Shown one piece after another: positions 1 to 7,948 of a stretch of 64,000 bases of DNA (position 1 is the stretch's first letter; each line of letters opens with the position of its first letter). A program made the translations under genes and the position numbers. The notes under the pieces were generated by a model. That model made no database searches. It was not told the DNA's origin and worked only from the letters and a program-made list of their open reading frames with translations. Source of the stretch: Streptomyces sp. 1222.5 (lineage in GTDB: Bacteria > Actinomycetota > Actinomycetes > Streptomycetales > Streptomycetaceae); contig NZ_FNSZ01000001.1 of NCBI RefSeq assembly GCF_900105245.1, positions 2,418,001 to 2,482,000 on the forward strand, read 5' to 3'.

Positions 1-166
1 GCGGCACACGATGCGGAATATGTCGTATCTGAGCGATTCGCCCATTTCTGATGAAATAGTCAGGTGTCGGCGTCTGGACGTCAAGTGCCTCAACCCTGAT
101 CGAACAATCAGATCGCAGAATTACGGCTGCCGACGCCGAGGTGCTGATTCTCAGCGTCCGGAAGTA
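1..166. other. Non-coding left edge
   Basis: No convincing gene is seen. The first ~130 bases are less GC-rich than the rest of the window and show no codon bias. The stretch follows the ruined 3' end of the alcohol dehydrogenase relic, so part of it may be further decayed sequence of that gene. Confidence 0.4.
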
Positions 167-1046
167 TCAGGGCCCCGGCGAGCACCCGCTCGGCGCGGGT
201 CGCTCCACCCGTAACCGGTGGCGTGCTGCGCCAGTTCCACTTTCCGCCGCAGGGACGCCGCAGGGACGCCGCAGGGCTCCACCGCCGAGGCCGACGATGG
301 TCAGGTGGCCGAGCACCCTGGCCACCTGAGCAGCCATCCGCAGCGTCGGGTCCACGCCGCCCATGTCCAGCACGAGCTGAGCGCCCTGCTGCGCCGTGAT
401 GTCCTTGATGCGGGCGACCGCCTCGTCGCCCGAGAGCAGCGCCACGTCGGCGCCCGTGCGCCTGGCGGTCTCCAGCCTGCCGGCGTCGGTGTCTACGGCG
501 ACGACGGTGGTCGCCGCGCTGAGCGCACGCAGGATCTGGATGGTCATCTGGCCCAGGCCGCCGACCCCGGTCAGGACCGCGGTCAGCCCGGCCCCAGCAG
601 GTGCAGCGACCGCTTCACAGCGTGGTAGCTGGTCGGTCCGGCGTCGCTGAGCGGGGCGGCTTGACGGGGATCGAGGGAGCCGAGCGGAATCAGTTGGCGC
701 GCCGCCCGTACCAGCAGGTACTCGGCCATGCCGCCGTCGTGTCCACCGCCCAGGCCCGGACCCTGGCCACCGAGGTGCTGGCAGTAGTTCTCCCAGCCGT
801 GACGGCAGTTGGCGCAGATGCCGCAGCCCCAGGATCCCTGGACGATCACAGGGTCTCCGGGCCGAGCGTGAAGGGCAGCTTCGTGAGGCCGGGTGGCGGT
901 GCGGGTCCCTGCATGATGTGCAGATCGGAGTGACAGGCACCGGCACCCGCGACCTTCACCAGGACCTGCCCCGCGCCGGGCTCGGGCACCGGCACCTCGC
1001 GCAGCCCGGGCGGTTGCTGCCATGCGACGAGTTGAAAAGCCCGCAT
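167..1046 (-). pseudogene. Zinc-dependent alcohol dehydrogenase, broken by frameshifts
   Basis: Recognisable medium-chain alcohol dehydrogenase split over three frames. The N-terminus (ATG at 1046, MRAFQLVAWQQ) runs to a stop near 846 just after LPFTLGPETL, where the family's GHE motif should follow; about 20 residues appear deleted. The second frame has the structural zinc region (GSWGCGICANC) and runs to LHLLGPG near 600. The third frame carries the NAD-binding fold (GVGGLGQM) and dies after VGLGGGAL, so the C-terminus is lost. The first intact codon lies 25 bases after the P450 stop, so it was the last gene of the P450 operon. It may once have oxidised the P450's alcohol product; that is inference. 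Sequencing error is unlikely to explain two shifts plus an internal deletion. Confidence 0.8.
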
Positions 1047-1070
1047 GGCACTCCCCCGCGCCCACACTGG

Positions 1071-2339
1071 TCAGTCGCGGATGCCGTCGATGTCGAGCAG
1101 GACGTGTCGCGGGCCGCGGAAGATCTGGTTGTGCCGGTACGGCGGCGGGTCCTGGACGAGCCGGGGGTTCTGCACCCGGCGGACGAACTCGGCGACCGCC
1201 ACTTGGACTTCGAGCCGGGCGAGCGGGGCGCCGAAGCAGAAGTGGATGCCCTGGCTGTAGCCGAGATGTTCGTTGTTGCGGCGTTCGAGGTCGAGTTTGT
1301 CGGGGTCGGTGAACCGTTGCGGGTCGCGGTTCGCCGAGCCGTACGCCAGGAAGATCGGCGCGCCCTTCGGGATGGTGATGCCGGCGATGTCGATGTCTTC
1401 CACGGCGGAGCGGGTGTGCCAGAACTGCACCGACGACTCGAAGCGCAGCAGCTCCTCCACGCCGGGGACGATCAGCTCGGGCCGGCGGCGCAACTTCTCG
1501 AGTGCGTCGGGGTGGCGCAGCAGGGTGAGCACACTGTGGGCGATGAGGTTGACCGTGGTTTCGTGTCCCGCGAAGATCAGGAGCAGGGCGTTGCTCATGA
1601 GCACGCCCTTGGACATGCGTCCCTCCGGGCCGTCCTCGTTCACCAGGGCTGAGAGCATGCCCGGTCCTGGCTCTTGGGCGTACCTGTCGAGGAGCTCGGC
1701 TGCGAACTGCCCGAACTCCTGCACAGCCTGCCGGCCTCCGGCCTGCCGGCTCTGGATCTCTTCGGAGGCGGCCTCGGGGCCGAAGTCCAGAGCGTCCAGT
1801 GCGGTCTCGATCCAGTGGTGGAAGCGCGGCTCGTCCTCCAGGGGCACGCCCAGGACCTTGCAGATCACCGTCACCGGCAGGGGGTAGGCGAAGTCGTGGA
1901 CGGCATCGATCCGGGCCTTGCCCTTCATGTCGTCCAGTAGGCCGTCCACAATTCGGCGGATGTCGGGCTCCAGGTCGGAGATCAGATGAGGCGCATGGGG
2001 CGGGCCGGCAAAGTGCGGCATCATCGTCCGGCGGTCCCGATCGTGCTCGGGCGGATCGCATGTGATGATGTTCGGCTCGGTCAACGCTTCCCTGATCGGT
2101 TCGGCCGCCGGCGCCGCCGAGCCCGCCGCCTGGGCCCCCGCCGGGACGGGACACTTCCGTGGATCCGAACTGACCCGGGGGTCGTGCAGCAGGGCGACGA
2201 TCTCCCGGTAGGTGCTGACGACATAGGTGCCGTCCGGCTGCCGCGCCACCGGTTGCTTGCGCAGTTCTTCGTAGAAGGGGTACGGATTCGCGCGGTTGGC
2301 GTAGCGGAGGGCCTGCTGCCAGGGGGTTTCCTCGACCAC
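1071..2339 (-). CDS. Cytochrome P450 (class I, bacterial)
   Basis: A 422-residue soluble P450, a normal bacterial length. It shows the I-helix oxygen-activation motif AGHETT near residue 256, an ExxR-type helix (EELLR), and the heme loop GIHFCFGAPLARLE with the proximal cysteine at about residue 368. It starts at a GTG preceded by a strong GGAGGGGA ribosome site. It lies 61 bases downstream of a ferredoxin reductase and its ferredoxin, which should deliver NAD(P)H electrons, making a complete three-component class I monooxygenase. The substrate cannot be read from sequence. The adjoining alcohol dehydrogenase relic would fit hydroxylation of an aliphatic or terpenoid-like compound, but this is inference. 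Confidence 0.95.
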   Translation of the reverse strand: MVEETPWQQALRYANRANPYPFYEELRKQPVARQPDGTYVVSTYREIVALLHDPRVSSDPRKCPVPAGAQAAGSAAPAAEPIREALTEPNIITCDPPEHDRDRRTMMPHFAGPPHAPHLISDLEPDIRRIVDGLLDDMKGKARIDAVHDFAYPLPVTVICKVLGVPLEDEPRFHHWIETALDALDFGPEAASEEIQSRQAGGRQAVQEFGQFAAELLDRYAQEPGPGMLSALVNEDGPEGRMSKGVLMSNALLLIFAGHETTVNLIAHSVLTLLRHPDALEKLRRRPELIVPGVEELLRFESSVQFWHTRSAVEDIDIAGITIPKGAPIFLAYGSANRDPQRFTDPDKLDLERRNNEHLGYSQGIHFCFGAPLARLEVQVAVAEFVRRVQNPRLVQDPPPYRHNQIFRGPRHVLLDIDGIRD

Positions 2340-2400
2340 GAAGCTCCCCTCCTTCTTCCTGTCGATGCTGTCCGACTACGGGCTCGGCCCGACGAGTGCG

Positions 2401-3804
2401 TCAGTGCGCGCGCGGCCTGAACTCAGCCGTCCGCTCGCTGGGCGCGTGTCCGGTCAGGACGACGTCGGGGACCGCCGTCGGGACCCGTGGGTCCGGAAAT
2501 TCGGCCGGCATCGGCTTCGCGTCGGGCGGCTGGTCCCAGCCCGGCGGCGGAGGCGGGAACGGACCGGATTGCTGGATCAGCTTCCCGTAGTACTCCAGCC
2601 ACTTGCCGTGGTCGAAGGTGACGGCCGCGACGATGCGGCCCCGGTGACCGTAGGCGGCGGCGAAGTGGCGCTCCTCGATCGATCCCTGGGCGAAGACGAT
2701 CTCGTCGCCGAAAGGCGGCACACCGACGGACTTGATGTTCACACCGAACTGACCGGACCAGAAGCCGGGAAGCAACAGATGCGGACGATAGTGGGGCTCG
2801 AGGTTCACCATGTTGTGCGCCGCGACCTCGGCGCCGAAGACCGCGTTGTCCCAGTGCTCCATCGCCAGGAACTGATACTCGTACAGCACATGCGGCGCAC
2901 GCGCCACGTCCCCGGCCACGTAGATGCTGTCGGTGACCACGCCGTTGATGTCGAAGGCACGGCCACCGGCGTCGCACCCGACGCCCCAGAAGCCGGCCGC
3001 CAGCCCGGAGCCCTCCAGCCACTCCACGTTGCGGATCGACCCCAGCGAGGCCACCACCACGTCGGCGTCGACGGTGGATCCGTCCGACAGACGCGCACGC
3101 CGCACGTGACCTTCGGAATCGCCCTCCAGTGACGACACGCCCAGCCCACAGCGCAGGTCCACGCCGTGATCGCGTTGCATCTGCGCGGCGACCTCGCCGA
3201 TCACCCCGCCTAGCGCGCCGACCAATGGCGCCGAACCCCGCTCGACGACGGTCACCGGGATGTCCAGTTCCCGGCAGACGGAGGCCACTTCCGAGCCGAT
3301 GAATCCGGCGCCGATGACCAAGACCCGCGACGGCGGCTCGGCCAGCTCCTTCTGCAACTGCTCCGCATCATCACGCGAGCGGATCGTGTGCACCCCGTAC
3401 AGGGCGGCCTCGGCCGGGTTGGGCCACTGGCGCGCGCGGGTGCCCGTGGCGATCAGCAACCGGTCGTACGGGACCTGCTCACCGTCGGCCAGACGCACCT
3501 GCTTGGCAACCCGGTCCAGCCCGGTGGCGGCCACCCCGAGCCGCCAGTCCGCATGCACGTCCCGCATGCGGGGCAGCTTCGTATGGTCGGCCGGCACCCA
3601 GCCCTTGAGTACCTGCTTGGACAGCGGCGGACGGTCGTAGGGCTCGTACGGCTCGTCCCCGATGATGGTCAGAGAACCCGTAAAGCCCTCCTCGCGCAGG
3701 GCTTCCGCGGCCCGCAGACCGGCCAGGGAGGCACCCACGACGACGATCCGGCCACTGGCCCGGAACTCGCGCACCAGCTCTGCGACCGTTGCCGGAAGCG
3801 TCAT
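2401..3804 (-). CDS. FAD-dependent ferredoxin reductase (P450 redox partner)
   Basis: 467 residues, matching the oxygenase-coupled NAD(P)H:ferredoxin reductase family. The FAD-binding motif is GASLAG (residues 24-29), the second dinucleotide-binding motif is VLVIGAGFIG (161-170), and a late YVAGDVARAPH motif contacts FAD. The first glycine-rich motif is GASLAG rather than GxGxxG, as is common in this family. The chosen ATG at 3804 overlaps the ferredoxin stop in an ATGA, indicating translational coupling; the longer reading frame upstream lies inside the ferredoxin gene. Its role is to pass electrons from NAD(P)H to the ferredoxin and on to the P450 encoded next. Confidence 0.95.
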   Translation of the reverse strand: MTLPATVAELVREFRASGRIVVVGASLAGLRAAEALREEGFTGSLTIIGDEPYEPYDRPPLSKQVLKGWVPADHTKLPRMRDVHADWRLGVAATGLDRVAKQVRLADGEQVPYDRLLIATGTRARQWPNPAEAALYGVHTIRSRDDAEQLQKELAEPPSRVLVIGAGFIGSEVASVCRELDIPVTVVERGSAPLVGALGGVIGEVAAQMQRDHGVDLRCGLGVSSLEGDSEGHVRRARLSDGSTVDADVVVASLGSIRNVEWLEGSGLAAGFWGVGCDAGGRAFDINGVVTDSIYVAGDVARAPHVLYEYQFLAMEHWDNAVFGAEVAAHNMVNLEPHYRPHLLLPGFWSGQFGVNIKSVGVPPFGDEIVFAQGSIEERHFAAAYGHRGRIVAAVTFDHGKWLEYYGKLIQQSGPFPPPPPGWDQPPDAKPMPAEFPDPRVPTAVPDVVLTGHAPSERTAEFRPRAH

Positions 3805-4019
3805 GACGCCTCGCTCCCCTCCGCGCCGTCCACGCGGTCGATCGCGATCGCCTGCACCGGGCATGCCGCAGCCGCTCGCTCGACCTGCAGGCGCCGCTCG
3901 TCATCAGGGTTCGGCTCATAGGTGAGCGCCTCCTGACCGTTCAACCTGAAGACCTCATGCGCCAGATACACGCACTGTGCGTATCCCTGGCACCGATTCA
4001 GGTCCACGACGATCCGCAT
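3801..4019 (-). CDS. 3Fe-4S ferredoxin of the P450 system
   Basis: A 72-residue acidic ferredoxin. Cysteines at positions 10, 16 and 53 (CQGYAQC and CPVQAI) give the three-cysteine pattern of the 3Fe-4S ferredoxins that serve actinomycete P450s (SoyB/SuaB type); the fourth cysteine of 4Fe-4S ferredoxins is absent. The ATG at 4019 was chosen because the family starts here (MRIVVDLNRC) and the region upstream has no coding character. It is the first gene of the leftward operon and its stop overlaps the reductase start. Confidence 0.93.
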   Translation of the reverse strand: MRIVVDLNRCQGYAQCVYLAHEVFRLNGQEALTYEPNPDDERRLQVERAAAACPVQAIAIDRVDGAEGSEAS

Positions 4020-4673
4020 GGTCAGCCTCCTTCCGCTCCGCCTCCCACCCCACCGCGGCCCGGTCACGAAGCCTTGGTCATGAAGCCCTGGGTCGGTTCT
4101 CGAGCCTCCAGTCAGCCGACCGGGCCGGATGTCCCACCCGTCGCCCCGGCCGGGCCACTGAATGAGCAGGTTCGGTCCCGTTCGCTGCGCCGCTTCCTTC
4201 ACGGCGACGCATGTCGGCTGTGGCGTGAGCGCAACTGGCAGGGTGCGCTGCGACGACGGCGTCGGCATCAGGGTGTGCCCCGGTCATCACGCCCTAGAAA
4301 AATAGTCGTCCCGCCTTCCGGCGATCGCAAACCCGCCACTGCGGCGAACAGGCTGCCTCAGGGCCGATGCAGTGGGGCAGCGGACCGAGCGCAGCCGGAC
4401 GTTCGGTCAGCTGCCGACGGTGCAGTTACGTGGCAGTCGGCGAGCAAGCCTGGACAGCTCCAGGACTTCGCCCTGGGCTGAGTCGATCTCCGAGCCGGTG
4501 AAGCCACCGATCACCGAGGCCCGCTCCGGCCGTCGTCGTCCGGCCAACCCGACCCCGTGCTCACGCGTACGCATGCCGAGGGGCCAGCGACGGGCAGCTC
4601 GTGTTCAAGAGCGACGTCCGTTGGCGCTCGGGCCGGCCGGTCAGCCCGGTTACCTTCGCCACTTCGCCATTTC
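4020..4673. other. Intergenic stretch upstream of the ferredoxin operon
   Basis: About 650 bases between the ferredoxin start and the first palindromic operator. Open frames here lack homology that I recognise and lack a ribosome site. It presumably holds the promoter of the leftward P450 operon, but no convincing -35/-10 pair stands out. Confidence 0.4.
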
Positions 4674-4720
4674 CATACGACGTATGTTAATAATGGAAGC
4701 ACGGTTCCATACGGCGTATG
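4674..4720. promoter_or_regulatory. Pair of palindromic operators upstream of the secreted-protein gene
   Basis: Two copies of the palindrome CATACGNCGTATG lie at 4674-4686 and 4708-4720. The second extends to a 19-base inverted repeat (4705-4723, TTCC...GGAA). Between them is TAATAAT (4688-4694), a good -10-like hexamer, so repressor bound at both sites would cover a promoter. The same palindrome occurs four times between the TetR gene ending at 7028 and the CYP102-type gene, so the repressor is probably that TetR protein. The gene at 4807 reads away from these sites; the ferredoxin operon is 650 bases away on the other side. Confidence 0.8.
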
Positions 4721-4806
4721 GAACTGCCCGCTCGGACCAGCCAGGCGCACACATCGCCTGACAGAACCGCCGTTGGCGCAGATCACGCCACCGGGAAGGA
4801 AAGATC

Positions 4807-5220
4807 ATGAAGAAGCTCACGAAGCGCATCGCCCTCACTGTCTCCTCCGTCGCGGTCGCCGGTATCACCGTCCTCGGTGCCGGTGGCACCGCTTCGGCCG
4901 CGCCCCTTGCCTCCGCGCATGCCCAGCGCCCGGCCGGCAGGGCCGTGGCCGCTGACTACAGCTGGGACCACGGTGCCGGCTACCTGCTCGAGCAGGGCTA
5001 CTCCTGCGACGAGATCCGCGGCTGGCACCAGGACCACCACGGCACCGATTCGGCCCGGCACGACTGCGACGGTCTCTACTACCGCGACGGGCACTTCTAC
5101 CGCTGGGAGAGCGAGGGACACGGCCGGACGTCCGACAGGTCCTACCGGCACGAGGGGTACCGCTGGGCGCACGACGGCTGGGGCGGCCACCACCACGGCC
5201 TGAGCCACGACGACCGGTGA
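4807..5220 (+). CDS. Small secreted histidine-rich protein, unknown function
   Basis: 137 residues with a Sec signal peptide: a basic start (MKKLTKR), a hydrophobic core, then an Ala-rich region with likely cleavage after TASA-AP or a similar site near residue 32. The mature part is rich in His, Asp, Gly, Tyr and Arg and has two cysteines (SCDEIRGW and HDCDGLYY) that could form one disulfide. No catalytic domain is recognised. The ATG follows a GGAAGGAAAG ribosome site. Two operators of the local TetR palindrome lie 87-133 bases upstream, and a hairpin terminator follows, so it is probably its own controlled transcription unit. Metal binding through the histidines is speculation. Confidence 0.85.
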   Translation: MKKLTKRIALTVSSVAVAGITVLGAGGTASAAPLASAHAQRPAGRAVAADYSWDHGAGYLLEQGYSCDEIRGWHQDHHGTDSARHDCDGLYYRDGHFYRWESEGHGRTSDRSYRHEGYRWAHDGWGGHHHGLSHDDR

Positions 5221-5287
5221 GACGGACACCCAGGGCGTGAGCCATTTGTTCCCCTCAGCCCCGCCCCTGCCGGCGGCGGGGACCTCT

Positions 5288-5320
5288 CCGGCGGTCGGGG
5301 GCGGCGTCCCCGACCGCCGG
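5288..5320 (+). terminator. Hairpin terminator after the secreted-protein gene
   Basis: A perfect 13-bp inverted repeat (5288-5300 and 5308-5320) with a 7-base loop, starting 67 bases after the stop codon. There is no U tract, as is usual in Streptomyces. Confidence 0.7.
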
Positions 5321-5464
5321 CCGCGTGAGTGCAGCGCCACTCGTCATGCGGAGCGCCGGTGCCGCCCAGCGCCCGCGCCCCTGCTGTACCGCCACCGCCC
5401 GCACTGTCTCTTTGTCACACCGGGTGTGAGGCACCGCCGAGCCATGCCCAGGAGCGGAAAGCCG

Positions 5465-5887
5465 ATGAAGAAGTCCTCGAAGGCCGTAGAACGGCACGTG
5501 GCCGTGCAGCTGGTCGTCTCGCATGCCTACTCATTGCCCCTCTGCGTCCGTCTGCGGTACGCGCCCGCTGATCCCTATGTCGTCCGTGCCGCCTTCTTCG
5601 TCGACTGCGACGAGCCGGTCGAATGGATCCTGGGGCGGGACCTTCTGGCTGACGGTCTCGAGGGTTCCGCAGGCCACGCGGACGTCCGGATCTGGTCAGC
5701 CGCGGGGCGGGGTGACGAATCGATCTACATCGCCCTCGGGTCTTCCGCAGGCACCGCCTTGCTCGAGGTCCCCGTGCAGGACATCTCGTCCTTCCTTCAG
5801 GACACCCAGGCTCTGGTGCCACGGGGTACCGAGTCCGAACTCATCGACTGGGATGCCGAACTGGCACACCTCCTCCCCCAAGGCTGA
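5465..5887 (+). CDS. SsgA-like (SALP) family protein
   Basis: 140 residues, the usual length of the SsgA-like family found only in sporulating actinomycetes. Family features include a conserved start of the domain (AVQLVVSHAYSLPL), the stretch YAPADPYVVRAAF, the central EWILGRDLLADGL and a C-terminal LLEVPVQDISSFL. The ATG at 5465 has AGGAG nine bases upstream; the longer frame lacks family similarity. SsgA-like proteins guide septum placement and cell-wall remodelling. This one is not at a known ssg locus and sits between a secreted protein and a NIPSNAP gene, so which paralogue it is cannot be said. Confidence 0.85.
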   Translation: MKKSSKAVERHVAVQLVVSHAYSLPLCVRLRYAPADPYVVRAAFFVDCDEPVEWILGRDLLADGLEGSAGHADVRIWSAAGRGDESIYIALGSSAGTALLEVPVQDISSFLQDTQALVPRGTESELIDWDAELAHLLPQG

Positions 5888-5927
5888 CCGCCGACCATCC
5901 ATGCTCACAAGTAAAGGAACCAGCGTC

Positions 5928-6257
5928 ATGTCGCAGTACCAGCTTCGCGTCTACACCCTGCGCAGCCCCGACGCGCTCGCCGCCTACGAGAAGATCTGGG
6001 CCCAGCACATTCCCGGTATGGCCAAGCACCGGATCACCACACACGGCGTCTGGACGGTGCCCGCGGCGCCCGGAAACGAGACCCCCCGGCTGTACGCCCT
6101 CGTTTCCTACAGGGACGCCGACGACGTGCGGGAGCGGTTGGAGGCATATCTGTCGAGTCCCGAATTCCTTGCGGACATGGAGGGTTTCGACATCGGCCAG
6201 ATCGTCGGCCTCGACGAAATCCTGCTGACGCCCACCGCGGACTCGCCCTTGCGCTGA
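5928..6257 (+). CDS. NIPSNAP family protein
   Basis: 109 residues with a single NIPSNAP (dimeric ferredoxin-like fold) domain: it begins YQLRVYTLRSPDALAAYEKIW, has the HGVWTVPA core strand and closes with SPEFLADMEG. The ATG at 5928 follows an AAGGAA ribosome site, 40 bases after the SsgA-like gene. Bacterial NIPSNAP proteins often lie in catabolic clusters and resemble small monooxygenase or isomerase subunits, but no activity can be assigned. No nearby terminator separates it from the SsgA-like gene, so co-transcription is possible. Confidence 0.85.
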   Translation: MSQYQLRVYTLRSPDALAAYEKIWAQHIPGMAKHRITTHGVWTVPAAPGNETPRLYALVSYRDADDVRERLEAYLSSPEFLADMEGFDIGQIVGLDEILLTPTADSPLR

Positions 6258-6398
6258 CGGCCGTCCTGCGACGGGTGACGCGGCCGGAAGGGCCGGTATC
6301 CGGCGCGCGCCAGTCGGCAGCGGCCGTGGACGAAGCCGGTCGGGCCGGCGGTGGCGGTCGGCCCGACAGCCGAGCGGCGGCCGCGAGGGATGGGGTCA
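6258..6398. other. Non-coding, possible remainder of MFS relic
   Basis: No gene is supported. The minus strand continues from the truncated MFS relic without recognisable membrane segments, so the transporter appears lost here rather than merely frameshifted. Confidence 0.35.
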
Positions 6399-6626
6399 CT
6401 ACAGCCAGAGCGCCCTCGGGCGCGGCCGACGGCTCGACGGACGCCCAGCCGCAACGCGCTGGGCGGACGGCAGGGCGATGTTCACGATGGTGCCGTCGAG
6501 GACACCCAGCAGCATGGACAGCGAAACGACCAGCAGAATCCACCAGCGTCGCTGGTGCGACAGGTCGGGCACGTTCTCAGGTGCGGTCTCGGCGCCGCGA
6601 GCAGCGGCGGTGGCGTTCAGGGACAT
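6399..6626 (-). pseudogene. N-terminal fragment of an MFS (DHA2 type) transporter
   Basis: The minus strand from the ATG at 6626 encodes a polar N-terminus, then RRWWILLVVSLSMLLGVLDG and TIVNIALPSAQR. These are the first transmembrane helix and D-x-T-I-V-N-x-A-L-P signature of EmrB/QacA-type 14-helix drug exporters. After this the frame turns into Arg/Pro-rich nonsense and stops; no later helix is found in any frame before the NIPSNAP gene. Only about 55 of about 500 residues survive. It lies close to the TetR gene at 7028-7729, but whether the two were once linked is unknown. Confidence 0.7.
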
Positions 6627-7027
6627 GGGGGGCAGCCCTCCGGACAGCCGATGCGGGGGATGGCGGAAGCCAGAAAAGAACGGATCGAGATCAGGTACGA
6701 CTCATCCGGCACGGGCCACCTCGCGCTCACGGCGGCAGAACTCGGCGGCACGGCCGCCTCGGTGAACGGATGGCGCGGGTGATGCAGCTCGACGAGACCG
6801 GCGGTCTTCCGCTTCGGGAGGGAGATCGGGAACAAGCCGACGACCACGGTCATTTCACGGTTCGGTGTCGGCATAGGGCTGCCGTGCAGAGACTGTGGAG
6901 CCACCCCGCCGGGCGGTGTTCCCCGATGTGACGGGGGTGGCTCCCGCATGTCGCAGCCTGAGATCGCCCGACTGCGGACGCGGCTCAGGGGCCGGTGCCT
7001 GGGGCGCAGCGCCTCAGGAGGGTTGGC
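6627..7027. other. Intergenic stretch without a supported gene
   Basis: 400 bases between the MFS fragment and the TetR gene. Frames on both strands look random, with no domain or ribosome site that I can support. Confidence 0.4.
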
Positions 7028-7729
7028 TCAGAGGCCGGCGCCCCGGCCGTCACGATCGACGGTGAGCCTGCTTTCCAGGCCCGTGATCAGCGTGTCCATC
7101 ACGAGGCGGAACATGTGGTCCTGGTCAGGGCCTTCTGGGACTACGTCCGCAGAGTCACGGTCTGCATCCCCGTCCCCGTCTTCACCGTCGTCCAAGCCGG
7201 GGGACTTGAGGGTCGACCACTGGTGGAGCGAGCCGTTGAGTTCGGCGGCGAGGACACCGATGACGACGGCGACCATCAGCGCGGCGATCTCCGAGACCTC
7301 CGACCGCGGAACCCCGGCAGCCGCCACGATCGCGGTGAGCGCGGTCCAGAACGGGTCGTCGGGCTGGATGAAGTCCGGCTGGTGGCTGAACGAGTAGGCC
7401 ATCAGTTCGGGGTGGCGGTGGGCCAGCGTCCGGAAGTCCATGGCGAGCAGGCGGATCCGCTCAGGCCAGGGCGCGTCCTCGAGCGTCACGGTGCGGAACT
7501 GGGCGCCGACCATTCTGGTCACGCCGCGCAGCACGGCTTCCTTGTTCGGGACGTGGTGGTACAGCGACATCGGGTTCGCGTCGAGCTCGGTGGCGAGTTT
7601 GCGCATGGTGAGCGCCTCGACGCCGTCCTCGTCGATGAGCCGCAGGGCGGCGTCGTAGATCCCGGCCTCGGTCAGAGGCACGTCCCTCTTTCTCGTGCCC
7701 CGCGGGGGGCGCCTCGCCTTCTTTTCCAT
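7028..7729 (-). CDS. TetR family repressor, likely controls CYP102-type P450
   Basis: 233 residues. The N-terminal helix-turn-helix (about 20-65) contains GVEALTMRKLATELDANPMS followed by LYHHVPNKEAVL, characteristic of the TetR family, and the C-terminal half is a TetR_C ligand domain with an acidic loop near 180-195. The ATG at 7729 (MEKKARR) sits inside one palindromic operator, so the protein probably represses itself. It is divergent to the CYP102-type gene, with four operator copies in the 220-base gap. The arrangement parallels BM3R1, the TetR-type repressor of the Bacillus P450 BM3 gene, which supports but does not prove control by a fatty-acid-like ligand. Confidence 0.93.
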   Translation of the reverse strand: MEKKARRPPRGTRKRDVPLTEAGIYDAALRLIDEDGVEALTMRKLATELDANPMSLYHHVPNKEAVLRGVTRMVGAQFRTVTLEDAPWPERIRLLAMDFRTLAHRHPELMAYSFSHQPDFIQPDDPFWTALTAIVAAAGVPRSEVSEIAALMVAVVIGVLAAELNGSLHQWSTLKSPGLDDGEDGDGDADRDSADVVPEGPDQDHMFRLVMDTLITGLESRLTVDRDGRGAGL

Positions 7730-7852
7730 ACCACGTACGGTATCACTTTCATACGCCGTATGGAAATGGCCTGACTCACAGTGCCCACCGATGCGACCGG
7801 GCTTGCCTCGCGTTTCCATACGGCGTACGGTACTAATTCCATACGGCGTATG
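7727..7852. promoter_or_regulatory. Four TetR-type operators in the TetR/CYP102 intergenic region
   Basis: Palindromes related to CATACGNCGTATG lie at 7727-7739 (imperfect), 7750-7762 (perfect), 7817-7829 (one mismatch) and 7840-7852 (perfect), with a further half-site near 7857-7863. They form two pairs, each spaced 23 bases centre to centre. The left pair covers the TetR start codon and its upstream region; the right pair lies about 100 bases ahead of the CYP102-type ATG with TACTAAT between the two sites. Spacing of about two helical turns within each pair suggests two dimers binding the same DNA face. Confidence 0.85.
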
Positions 7853-7948
7853 TTTCCGTATGGCGCCACGGCATCGACCTGCGCAGCGCGCCCTTGCCCA
7901 TCCCCCTTCACCCCCTCCACGCACCCCCTCCACGCAGAGGAGCAAGCC

